The notes beneath the pieces were generated by a model. The model searched no databases and was not told where the DNA came from. It saw only the letters and a program-made list of their open reading frames with translations. A program made the position numbers and the translations under genes. From an uncultured Anaerolineae bacterium (GTDB taxonomy: Bacteria > Chloroflexota > Anaerolineae > Promineifilales > Promineifilaceae), in the NCBI GenBank assembly GCA_905479495.1, contig CAJQMR010000007.1, forward strand, positions 186,001-250,000: 64,000 bases of DNA. Reading direction: 5' to 3'. Below are positions 27,423 through 38,000 of the stretch, piece by piece. How positions within the stretch are numbered: position 1 is the stretch's first letter; every line of letters begins with the position of its first letter.

Positions 27423-27495
27423 GAAGGCATTACCTCCTTAAGCCTTCCGGCACTCTCTGTGCGAGACTCACTATAGTCAAATTGAAATAGTTCAT

Positions 27496-28953
27496 TTATT
27501 GGCAAGGTTCAATCGGCCGTTCAGGCTCTATCGGGATAATTAAAAATTGGACAGGGCCAACACCCAACAAAGTGCCATTTTCGGCATTTGTCGATGGTAT
27601 TATGCGCACAGATGCATTGCCGCCATTCGACTGTAGGCGCAGCGATCGGCTGTCATTGGTCGCAGTCGTGAAATCCCACCACGACTGGTCATCTTGCACA
27701 CGTTCGCTTTGCACAGACACAAAAGGCTGGCAAATTGGCGCACCTTCGGATACGCCGTTGTCGATTTCTACAGTGTACTGCACAGTCGCATTCACAGGCT
27801 CCTCAACAGGCGTCCACACTGCCATCTGGTACGCACCCGGCGGCAAGAAGATTTCACCTTGAAGAGATTGTAAGCTTTCTGTGATTGTCGCTGTGTAATA
27901 CGTGTATCCATCAGACGAAGTGTTAACAGTCCAGTTTTGATCGATTGGCTGCCATTTTTCGGCGGTCAGGTTTACTGATGTTAACTCATAAACCAGATTA
28001 ACTTCATTATTTGGCCGAGGCTGGGTTATTAGCACACCATTGTCATCTATCTGCCCCGCACCATCTGCGGAAAGTGTTGTCTCGTATGCTGAACCAAAGT
28101 TCGCTTCCAGACGATAAGCAGGATTTTCTGCTGATGATGGGTAGGTGAATGAGAAACTGCCGTCTAATTGCACAATCTGAGTACCTGCCTGACGCCAATT
28201 GCCATCTGCACCTTGTTCTTGTAGGGTGACTGCCGTTTCAGGTGGCAAATTCCCAGCTAACTGCCCCAACTGCACCATCCCCGAGAATGACCGTGTAACA
28301 CCGATATTAACCACAAGTGGTTGCTGCGCTTCAGCAGCAGAATTAAACATTGCTTCAAATGTATTCCCCCCCGTGGCAGTCCAAGAACCAGCGCTCGCAT
28401 TAAGCTGTGCCTGCCACCCTTCAGGCAAATTAGTTAAAGTTACCCGCACTTGAAGCGATTCATCTGGATATGCGAACGGTAAGCTAAATTCACCACCAGG
28501 TCGCATCCCAATATCCTGCCAATCGCTGGCGTCAGGGCTTTTGGCTTCCACAATGACAAATCCACGTGTATATGGATTACCTGTACCCAGAGTTTGGATA
28601 CGGCCGTTGATTTGCCACCCCACTTCTGAAGTCTCCAAAGTCAAAACGCGTCTCTCCAAATCTGGAATTTGGGAAGAAATTGTGTCAAGACGGCCGTTTA
28701 AATTGTTAATATCAGTTGTCATCTGAGTAGACAGATCCTCTATCTGCCCGGCCAAATCCTGAACTTGCCCAAACAATACACCTATAATGCTTCCCACCAA
28801 AATAACCAAAATAGTTAAAATTATTAGCCAAGGAGAACGCTTAGCTGGTGCCGCTACAACAGTTTTTTCTTCTTCTGAAGTAAACAAGGATTCTGGTAAA
28901 AAAGCCTCAGGCAACCGGCTCTCCAATTCATCATCAAAAAATAACTCATCCAT
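27496..28953 (-). CDS. Single-pass membrane protein with coiled coil and beta-rich exterior
   Basis: From the ATG at 28953 (GGGGTG upstream; it overlaps the previous stop by eight bases) the protein has 485 residues. It has an acidic cytoplasmic N-terminus of about 40 residues, a membrane helix at ~41-62, a coiled coil to ~105, and a large beta-rich outer part with repeated units such as VTLTNLPEGWQAQLNASAG and TAVTLQEQGADGNW, similar to carbohydrate- or Ig-like modules. No catalytic motif is seen. It probably forms an outside sensor or a structural part of the complex. Confidence 0.72.
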   Translation of the reverse strand: MDELFFDDELESRLPEAFLPESLFTSEEEKTVVAAPAKRSPWLIILTILVILVGSIIGVLFGQVQDLAGQIEDLSTQMTTDINNLNGRLDTISSQIPDLERRVLTLETSEVGWQINGRIQTLGTGNPYTRGFVIVEAKSPDASDWQDIGMRPGGEFSLPFAYPDESLQVRVTLTNLPEGWQAQLNASAGSWTATGGNTFEAMFNSAAEAQQPLVVNIGVTRSFSGMVQLGQLAGNLPPETAVTLQEQGADGNWRQAGTQIVQLDGSFSFTYPSSAENPAYRLEANFGSAYETTLSADGAGQIDDNGVLITQPRPNNEVNLVYELTSVNLTAEKWQPIDQNWTVNTSSDGYTYYTATITESLQSLQGEIFLPPGAYQMAVWTPVEEPVNATVQYTVEIDNGVSEGAPICQPFVSVQSERVQDDQSWWDFTTATNDSRSLRLQSNGGNASVRIIPSTNAENGTLLGVGPVQFLIIPIEPERPIEPCQ

Positions 28954-30085
28954 TCTTGGCACCCCAGTCAAAATTTTCTAAAGCTTTAATTGCCCCATCG
29001 AGATGGCGACTTAATTTGTTGCCCTTTAAATCGCAAGACTTTACAAAAGGCGGCAATGCCTGACGATCTCTTTCTAATCGTTGCAAGGCAGAAGAAAGCT
29101 CTCCGGCATACATTGCTCGTACCCCCTCTGGAAAAGAAAGCCCCCTCGGCTTTTTGGCAGCTCTATATACATTATGTGCTTGTGATAATGAGCGTCGAAC
29201 CTCTAGATATAAAGATAAATAATGTTTCAAAATCAAAATTCGGTTCTTGATCCCGAGCATCTCTACAGGAGTCAGCCCAGTCTTGCTGCTGTCCAATTCT
29301 TGCTCCATATAATCAATTTGTACTTGAGCTTGTTCGGGTTGACCTTTTAATAACAACTCTTCAATTTCCAAAAATCGTTGTTCAAAGGGGTATTCAGCAC
29401 CCATGTAATACGTCAATAGGGAAGCCATTTTTTGCCGTCGAAGCAATAACAATCTAGATTTGCCATCATTGCAATTTGATACAAATTCCAGCCAGTCACG
29501 TAAATCAGTCTGTGCATTCCTGAAATCTTGATCATGTCTTCTGGATTCAAGCCACGTTAAATCATTTTCCAGTTCTTCCAGTCTGGTAAGAAGCCACTCT
29601 GGAGTTTCATAAATTAAGTTATCAGTAATTGTACCCAATTGGCCTTCAGGGAATGCCCTATACTGTTTTATTGTATCTACAGATAATCTGAGCTGTTCAA
29701 TATTTAATTTTTCCAAAGCAAAATCAGCTTGAGATATTACGGTTAGCAACTTCTCAAGCTGAAAAACGCTATTTGCCTCTGCGATGGATTGGTGTACTTG
29801 AGTTAACGCTTCCTCAATTCTTGCAGACTGCTTCTTAATTTCAACTTCTTGCTGGCGTAGATTATCGGCATATTTCTCTATTAATCCGGGAATATCTGTG
29901 AGCGGGATACCCGCAGCTACGACCGTTTTCCATGCTTCAGCAATCGAGCCAGATTCGAGATGCTCAATGATCTGCCGACGCTTTTGCTGGCGCAAATTAA
30001 TTTCCGCGATTCGCTCGTCGATTTTAGCTTCGGAAGGCAACCCATCATCTCTGGAATTTTCTGTTAGGATTGTTCGGTCATTCAT
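28946..30085 (-). CDS. Coiled-coil protein, unknown
   Basis: This 379-residue soluble protein is almost entirely helical, with long coiled-coil segments, for example IKKQSARIEEALTQVHQSIA and the region LTRLEELENDLTWLESRRHD. It has no membrane helix, signal or known domain. Both ends overlap neighbours: its ATG overlaps the kinase-like stop by four bases. Its A+T content is higher than average and it lacks the ACGGCCGT word. It probably acts as a scaffold for the kinase-like protein or the membrane partners. Confidence 0.72.
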   Translation of the reverse strand: MNDRTILTENSRDDGLPSEAKIDERIAEINLRQQKRRQIIEHLESGSIAEAWKTVVAAGIPLTDIPGLIEKYADNLRQQEVEIKKQSARIEEALTQVHQSIAEANSVFQLEKLLTVISQADFALEKLNIEQLRLSVDTIKQYRAFPEGQLGTITDNLIYETPEWLLTRLEELENDLTWLESRRHDQDFRNAQTDLRDWLEFVSNCNDGKSRLLLLRRQKMASLLTYYMGAEYPFEQRFLEIEELLLKGQPEQAQVQIDYMEQELDSSKTGLTPVEMLGIKNRILILKHYLSLYLEVRRSLSQAHNVYRAAKKPRGLSFPEGVRAMYAGELSSALQRLERDRQALPPFVKSCDLKGNKLSRHLDGAIKALENFDWGAKNG

Positions 30086-32016
30086 TGGTTTAAGCCTTTT
30101 TGTGCAGTACGAATTTCACTATAAATACTTTTAGCCAAAGCATCTGCCCGGGAAGTATGCAGTATCGCCAATTCTTCAGCCTGCCGATACCCATTACTGA
30201 TTATTATTTTAGCGCTCTCACGCAGCAATGGTTTTAGAGCCTCGTTTTTCCATGCCTCATTCAAGGCTTGTAGCGCGCTAGGCCAAAAATCTGGATATAT
30301 CTCAGCATAAGCAACTTGTTGGTAGAGACTAGCCAACAGATCCAAAGGCTCCTGTTTAATTTTTATCTCTTCGTAATCACCACCTAATTGTGGGGCCAAT
30401 GCGGGTAAAGTGGTAGATAACACATAAGCAATGTGGGCAGGCCGGCCAATGGCATTCTTCAAATCTGTTTGGCTTTCCCAGGCATCGCGCAGCCGTTTAG
30501 CAGCTTCGCGTTCTCGATAAATTTTCTTTTGCGCAGCTAAATTGGGCCATTGCTCAGCCAGTTCATCCCGGTAAGCAACCATAGCATTCAGGAATGCCTC
30601 AGCAGATTCAACGGCCGTTACCGCCTCCTCGTACTGTCCCTCATTACTACGCACATCTGCCCATGCCCATTGCTCCCACGCCTTTGCCTCCCGGTAAAAA
30701 TCAGCAAGCAGATTCCCCATCTTGCCCAATGGTGCGGCATCAGGATCATGGCCACTTGCCTGAAGTAAACCTTTAATTCGCTTTTTCTGATCCTGCCACT
30801 GTCGGTTATCATAATTCTCAGTAACGCCTGTTTCCAACTCTGCAACAACCTTAGCCAGTGTCTCTCGATGTTGACGCAGACCGTATCCTTCTGTTATTGC
30901 AGATTTGCCGGCGTTAATAAGGGCATGCCAGCGGGCAATACGCAAGCGCAACGGTACATCCTGCCGCGACGACGCCAGCGATTTGGCCTGAGTCAGCACT
31001 TCCTGCATGGCCGTTTCCCCATCCTCATACCGTGTGGTGAGAAATGACTGCTGCACGGCCGAAACCAGCCGCTCACCCTGCTTCTCCACAATGCCACGAA
31101 ACTTATCCCGTTCGTCCAGCAGACTGTCACCCATTTTGACAGCCAAGTCTGCCTTATCGAGCGCCCGCCACTCCTGTTCAAAATCCGGTTTGGTGCCACG
31201 CGGTGGTGTCACCACCATCGGGTATAGTTGCAGCGCTTCCCGCTCCAAATCGGCCGCTGATTGATTGAGGATCCCAAGCCGTTCCTGCACGGCCGTTCGC
31301 AGCGCAAACGCATCCGCAAAGCCACCTTCCAACGCCTGAATTACCAACAGTCGAGTGCCATAGCTAATTTTGCCATCTCGCCAACGGCCGTCATCAAGCG
31401 CATTCATATTCGCCGACGGATATCGTCCGGCCAGCATCTGGCACCACAGGCTGCCAAACATATAGATGTCATTTGCCCAACCGGCCTTGCCTTCTTCAAC
31501 CACATTCCAGTCAAGCACAATCAGGCGACCGGAATCACCCATCGATTTCCAGCGCAGATCGGCCAATTTGCGATCTGCGCAAGTGTAGTTGCTGGCGTGG
31601 AGATGTTCCAGCAGTCGTGTGTATTGCACGGCCGCTTCCAACGCCAATACCTCGCCAGTTAAACCTTCCGATTCTTCCAGTAGCGGCAGCAGTCTGCTGG
31701 TAAACACCGTCTCTTCCGGCACATACTCCAGTAACAGAACCTCTTCGCCACGCGCCGCAATGGTTCCCTTCTCCACCTGAGGCACAGTTAACCGGGGATA
31801 TGTCATTCGCTTGGCCAGCGCAGCCAAAACATCATACTCCTGCCAAAATCGCTTGTGGCCATCGGCAGACAAATTGGGCACAGGCACTTTCACTGCCATT
31901 TTTTGCTGCGTTTCGTTATGCGTTGCTTCGTAAACAAGGCCAATCATGCCGGCTTTTAACGGCCGTCCCAACACATACTCGCCTGATTCACTGCGAACAA
32001 TATCACCCGTTGGCAT
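30082..32016 (-). CDS. Protein-kinase-like protein with altered active-site motifs
   Basis: The N-terminal ~250 residues of this 644-residue protein follow the eukaryotic-like kinase fold: a loop LGRPLKAGMIGLVYE, Lys43 in MAVKVPV, and Glu60 in RFWQEYDVL. The catalytic loop reads CADRKLADLRW: Asp148 and Lys150 are present, but the usual Asn is Asp153. DFG is replaced by DWN (169-171). It may be a weak or atypical kinase. The C-terminal ~390 residues are helical and TPR/coiled-coil-like. Its stop overlaps the next start. It lies between the giant vWA-tubulin protein and a coiled-coil protein. Confidence 0.8.
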   Translation of the reverse strand: MPTGDIVRSESGEYVLGRPLKAGMIGLVYEATHNETQQKMAVKVPVPNLSADGHKRFWQEYDVLAALAKRMTYPRLTVPQVEKGTIAARGEEVLLLEYVPEETVFTSRLLPLLEESEGLTGEVLALEAAVQYTRLLEHLHASNYTCADRKLADLRWKSMGDSGRLIVLDWNVVEEGKAGWANDIYMFGSLWCQMLAGRYPSANMNALDDGRWRDGKISYGTRLLVIQALEGGFADAFALRTAVQERLGILNQSAADLEREALQLYPMVVTPPRGTKPDFEQEWRALDKADLAVKMGDSLLDERDKFRGIVEKQGERLVSAVQQSFLTTRYEDGETAMQEVLTQAKSLASSRQDVPLRLRIARWHALINAGKSAITEGYGLRQHRETLAKVVAELETGVTENYDNRQWQDQKKRIKGLLQASGHDPDAAPLGKMGNLLADFYREAKAWEQWAWADVRSNEGQYEEAVTAVESAEAFLNAMVAYRDELAEQWPNLAAQKKIYREREAAKRLRDAWESQTDLKNAIGRPAHIAYVLSTTLPALAPQLGGDYEEIKIKQEPLDLLASLYQQVAYAEIYPDFWPSALQALNEAWKNEALKPLLRESAKIIISNGYRQAEELAILHTSRADALAKSIYSEIRTAQKGLNQ

Positions 32017-32089
32017 ACACTTTCCTCATCAATACTGAATGGAGACGGGTCAAATCTCAAAGATTTGACCCATCTTTTATGCTTTCCGC

Positions 32090-35000
32090 TTACGAATTCC
32101 CGGCATATCGCCGCCGCACCTCTTCCCGCGTCACCAGTGCCGTCACCGTCGCCAGATCAGTGCCGTCAGCACCGCTGCTGATCAATTTCTGAGCCAGCGA
32201 CAACGTCTGCCATTCTGGCACTCGTGTCCACGGCTGCCACACGGCAACCACATCGTCACCAGCCTGGGAAACGGCCGTTTGCAATGCCATCACCTCATCA
32301 TCCGCAGCTCGCGCCGCAAACTGCACAAAGCCTTGCACCAGCGGATGTGCCGCCTGTTCCGGCGACACCGCCAAAGCAATTCGCCCGCCCTGCGGCAGAT
32401 TCAATGTCACTGTGTCATCCGTATGGGTCACCCAGTTGGCTGCCAGCGCCAGCGAATACAGGCGAGACGTATTGCCCGAATTTAATCCGGCAGCGATGAT
32501 CGGGCGCAGCACCCGCGCCGCCTGCCGCAGTTCTGGCATCAGACGCTGCTCCAACGACAGCGCGATCCGCTCCGCCCGGTAAACGGCCGTTGGCTCCGCG
32601 CGTTCGTCGGCACGCACATTGGGCAACAGCCCATACCAAGTGCGATACGCTTCTTCTGCTGCCGTTACCGACTGAATCGCCTGCAAGGGCAGCACATCTA
32701 CCGTCTGCGCCACCAACATCGCAAACGGGTCCGTAATCGGCTGCCGCGACAGTTGATTTTCACGGTTCACCCGTTCCTTCAGCAAGCCCTCCAACAATTC
32801 AGCCTGCTCAACGGTCTTGTTCACGCCCAGCACCACCTTCCACATCGCTTGTGGTGCATTAAAGATGTCGTGCGCCAGCAGCGGCGTTGCGCCGCCAAAC
32901 ATCGTTTGTGTCGTCTGCGGCACCTCATCGAGGGACAGCGCCGTCTGCGCCAATACCTGAGCCAGCGTCTCCTGTTTCCAGATGTCTTGAGTACGATACG
33001 CCGCCAATTGGAACAGCGCCCGCAGGAAATTCGGCTCATTCAATTCAGCCAATTGCAAAATGGCAGTTTGTGATTCCCATGTTTGCAGACCCAGCGCAAG
33101 GCTACCATCCGCCTGCACCTGCCAGTACAATCGACGCAGCGAATCATCCTGCTGGTCGCTGTTAAACAGATAGGTTTGCTGCCACTGCTTCAACAACGCT
33201 TCCGAGTGTATGTAGCGTCGCACCAATACCGCATCCATTTCTTCGCGGTACTGAGCAAACGACTGCTCCAATTCCACACAGCGTTCATAAAGGCCGTTGC
33301 CGTTTATTTCGCTGTCTGGATGGCGCAGTTGTTGGCTGAGCAAGCCAGCCTGTGTCTGAATGTTCTGGATAAAAGTGGTGACAATTGGCTGCATGGAAGC
33401 CAGCATATCACGTAGTTGAGCTGTGCCAGGAGCCGTTGCGGGCAGCAACTGGACCTCGTCGGCGGCGCGGTTAAGTTCCAAACGCAGGGCATCAAGGAAG
33501 GCCAGTGTATAACCGAGCTTCCCGCTACGGGCGTGCCCAGCGCGGCTGGCTGCTTTGCCATTAAGGATGGATGCCAATGCGCCGCCCAGATAGGCACGGA
33601 ATTGATCGGCAGCTTGCTGAGCGGGAACGGCCGTAACCTTCCCCAATCGTTCCTGGAAATTGGACGTATTGCCCTCATTGGCCAGCAACCCCAGCAAAGC
33701 CACCTGCGGCGGACACGGCGGATTATTGAACCCGGCCAGCCCCACCAAAAAGTGATGCACATTATCCTGCACGGCACGCGCATCCTGCTCCCGATTCAGG
33801 CTGGGGTCCAGCCGCAGCCTGCCATCGGCATCGCCCAGCACCAGTCGGCGCAGCAGTACCCGCGCCCAGCGTGCCTGCAACTGCATCACTAATTCATACA
33901 TGGGCAAACGGTAGGTAAAGATGCCCATCCCGCCGACAACAGCACGGCCTTGCGCCTGCTGTTCGGCCGTCACACTTCCCTGCACCGAGCGTCGATAATT
34001 GCCAGTCGGGCCAGTACGCGTAGCTTTGTCCAACCACAGAGTAATGGCATCGGCAATCGCCGGGAAAATGCCGTAGCGTGGGTCATTGTAGACGCGCGTT
34101 TGCACTTCATTCGTTGGCACCACATCTGGCGGTCGGTCAAACAGATAAACATCATCGAGCAAGCGCCAGTCGATGATGTCATTGAGCACCGGATCATTTT
34201 CTGCGCTCCGGTCATAGGTCATTTGCATAGGGTAGCCCTGGGACAACTGAAAACGCTCCAATTCGCGCAAGGTGGCGAAGGTGTTGGCTGCGTTCAGGTC
34301 GTGACGGGTAGCGATGCGGTTGAAAGCGCCATCGGTTGCCAGGTAAGCTTCGACGCTAATCGATAATGCGCCGACTTGCTGCCCCACACGACGGGTCAGG
34401 TAAGCCAAATCGGCCGTAACGGCGCTACTAAAGCCACCAGCCAGCGATCCAGCAATGATCACTCGCAATCGCTGGTCTTCTTTATCGAGAGCCAGGGCCG
34501 TTTCCTGCTTTAGTCGCTGGAGTAAACGCGATTCGTCGCCCTTATGGACATCGCGCACCAATGCAGCACGGGATAACGGGCGTCTTCCCCGCGTGCCCAG
34601 CCGCAAATCCATCTCCGCTTCGCCCACCCGCGTTTTGTACACAGCGCCGGGGAACCATTCCTTAATTTCCTGAATGGCATCCTGCAGTAGGTCGCGCAAA
34701 TCTTCACCAAATTCCACAACCTCGTCCGTGTCCAACTCCACGCCAGCAAAGGAAACCGGCACCTGCTGCCCATCAATTAACTCGTAGTCAGATGTATCCA
34801 GCAGCAGCAAACGCACATCAGGGGTGATGAACCCGGCACCAGCGTCCAGCAGGTTTTTCTTCAGATAAGTAAGAACATGGCGACCAGTGCCACCTAGCCC
34901 AATCACCAACGTGGGAATGGGCTGCCACACTGGCGGCTGTTCCCAATCTGGCAGTAATTCAGGCGGCGGTAAGGGCACAATTGGCTCAATAAGCGGATAG

Positions 35001-38000
35001 AGGGCAAAGTTCAGCTCAGTGTCACCTTTGACGTAGGCGGAACGAGCCTGACTTTCGTACTCCGGTGCCGTGACGGTGACACGCACTTCACCTGTGGGTA
35101 AACGGAAGGCGTAACGGCCGTTGCTATCTGTATACTGATCCGGCATATGATGCGGCGTTACCTTAACGGCTGCACCGCTAATCGGCTCTTTGGAAAGCGC
35201 ATCCGTCACCTGCCCGGACAGCTCATACTGCCGTTCGCGGCAGAACCACCACGCCAGCAGCAGCAAGATGGGCAGCGGAATCAGCCAGGGCAGCAGCGCC
35301 AGCAGTCGATCTTGCAGCGAAAGCTGCAGCGGTGATACCCATACCGGGAAGAATTCATCTTCTTCAATAGAAGCCGCCGCCGGAATGCGATAGACACCTG
35401 AAGACTGCCCAACCTCATTAATTTGCACCAGCAGAATATCAAACTGATCTTCGAAGCGATTGCTGCCAAACCCCAGCCAGTTGCTATCTGGCGACCACGA
35501 GGGCCAGCTATCAGCCATGTCGCTGTTGGCCCGCAGGAAGATGGGGTCGCCGCCAGTCGCCGGCACCAGGTAGATATCGGCGGCATCGTCAGCGTAGGAG
35601 CGGCTGCCGGTGACATGGCGTGTGAAGGCCAGCCAACGGCCGTCCGGTGAATAGGCCGGGTAATAGTTAAAGCCATCGCCACTGGCCCCAATTAGCGGCA
35701 ATGGTGTGCCGCCTTCGGCAGGGACGGTATAAATATCGCTGGGCGCATTGATCTGCGCCGAGTTCAATTCATCGGTAGCGGTAGTCCGCACAAACGCGAT
35801 GGTTTGCCCATCCGGTGACCAGGAAGGCATGGTTTCGATGATTTCGGCATCACTTCCGCCCTCCAATGGGGTGAGAATGCCAGTCGCCACTTCCAACAGG
35901 TAAATGTCACGATCTTCGACGGAAACGGCCATGAAACGGCCGTCTGGCGAGAAGGTGCTGTAGGAACCATTGACCAGCGGAATGGTGACGCGGTCACCAA
36001 AGAGGGTGTGAATGGCCAATGGGCCATTTTGGTTGTCGCGCACGGCCGTTACGTATTGGGCGGGTGCTGCGGGATCAGTGCCACCTACATGGCAGGCAAC
36101 ACAGTCGGAGCCTTGATTGAGTTGGGTAACGGGTTTGGCCGTTTCGTCGCCAAGCTGGGTGCTATAAACGGCCGCACCACTGGCATCGGCGGTGGCCCGC
36201 CAAAAGTAAACATCATCAACGGTACACAAATTACCCAACAAAGCACGCCCCAACAAAGCGCTCAGCAGCAGCAAGTACAGCAGCAGCAGTCCCGACATGA
36301 TCTTGCAGATCAGGGACCGCTGACGCCATTTCTCCCAAAGACGCCGACCCCATGGAACAAGAAGGAGCAGCAGCAGCAACAAAAGCAGCAACAGCGGAGC
36401 CAAAAGCCACCAGGGGAAGGTTTGCCACCATTCACATGCTTCGAACGGTGCAGGTGGAATCTCGCTGAGCGCGCCGGTTACTGTAACCTGTGGCCCAGCG
36501 CCCAGCGAGATCAGGCTGTCGCGCTGCTCACATTCCAAAAATGTGGCTTCGGTTAGTTGGGTGATGTCAAAAGTGCCTGATTCACGCGGCCGTACCTGAT
36601 AGGTGAAGATAGTCGTGCCATCTTCAAGCAGTTCTTTCTCCCAGATAACCGTATCGCCTGTGGTTGTGCCGCCTTCATTGATGGATTCTGGGAAGACGGC
36701 AAACTGGTAAAAGCCTAATTCCTGCCGCAGCGTGAAATTGCTGGCCAAGCCGTATTCACGAATGCTGCGAGCAATGGAAATATAGATGGATTCCAAATCG
36801 GAACCGGTGGGCGAATTGTAGAAAAGAGGGTTGCCGTCGTTATCTTCAGAGGCAATGTCTTGCATCAGTTGTTCGTCGAGACCGGTGCCCAAGGCAACGG
36901 TGACAATTTTGACACCGGCTGCTTTGGCAGTGTCGGCAGCACGTTCGGCAGCGGAGCGGTTACTTTCGCCATCTGAGAGTAAAACGATAACAGGCAAGGC
37001 ATCATCACGTAGTTGGCTGTTTAGCTCGATGAATGCCGTTTCCAACCCAGCGTGAATGGCGGTGCCACCACCTATCCCAATGCTATCGATAGCCTGGCTT
37101 ACAGCCGTTTCATCCGAGCTGAGCGATTGGGTGACAAAAGCATCACCTGAAAACTGCACAATACCCACACGGTCACTGGCAAAATCCATCTCGCGCACAA
37201 AAGCTTGGGCTGCCTGCTTGGCCTGTTCTAGTGGCGTGCCTTCCATGCTGCCAGAATGATCTAAGACCAGAATGACGTCAACAGGCTTTTGCACCACACT
37301 TTCGCCGCACAAATCGCTGCTGCCAGAAACCACAATGCGCACTGTAACTGCATCGCCAATATTGACCGTCTCCGGCTCAGCGGAGATGGCCATGGTCACA
37401 TATTCGCTACCAGTGGGAGAAGTTATTGTTTCTGTGATGACGGCCGTTTCTTCCGGTGTTGACTCTGGCTCTTCCGGCGCTTCAATCACCACCAACGGCC
37501 CATTGCTGATGCGAATGGCCTGGCTGTTCTGCTCACATTCCAGATACGTGGCCTCGATCAATCTAGAAAAATTGAACGTGTCGCCATTATGGGCACTCAC
37601 TTGAAAAGAAAAGGTATTCAACCCATCTTCCAGGTATGGTTGAGTCCAGGTAAATCCATTGGCACCTGCATTGGCAGCGGGGACGGCTGAATTGGGTACA
37701 ACGGCAAAATTGGTCGTGTCAATGTCATAAGCCAGCGAAAAATCGCTAGCCAATACCGACTCTGTTACTTCAGCGGCGATATCGGTGTAAATCGCCTGCA
37801 AACTGGTGGGATCGGGGGAAAAGTAGTAACGTGGTGTGCCAGCATCTGTCGTCGATGCAATCTCTTCGAGTAAATCGGAATCGATGCCGTCGCCCAGGCC
37901 AACCGAGATAATCTGGATGCCAGCCCGTTTGGCTACATCTGCCATTTGCACGGCCGTATCCGTATTGTTGCTGGCCCCATCTGACAACAATACCACGATG

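Noticed and set aside
36240..36420. CAG/GCA-rich stretch that looks like a microsatellite and gives Gln-rich plus-strand frames
   Set aside because: On the minus strand it encodes the Leu-rich membrane helices of the giant fusion protein; the repeats come from CTG Leu codons.
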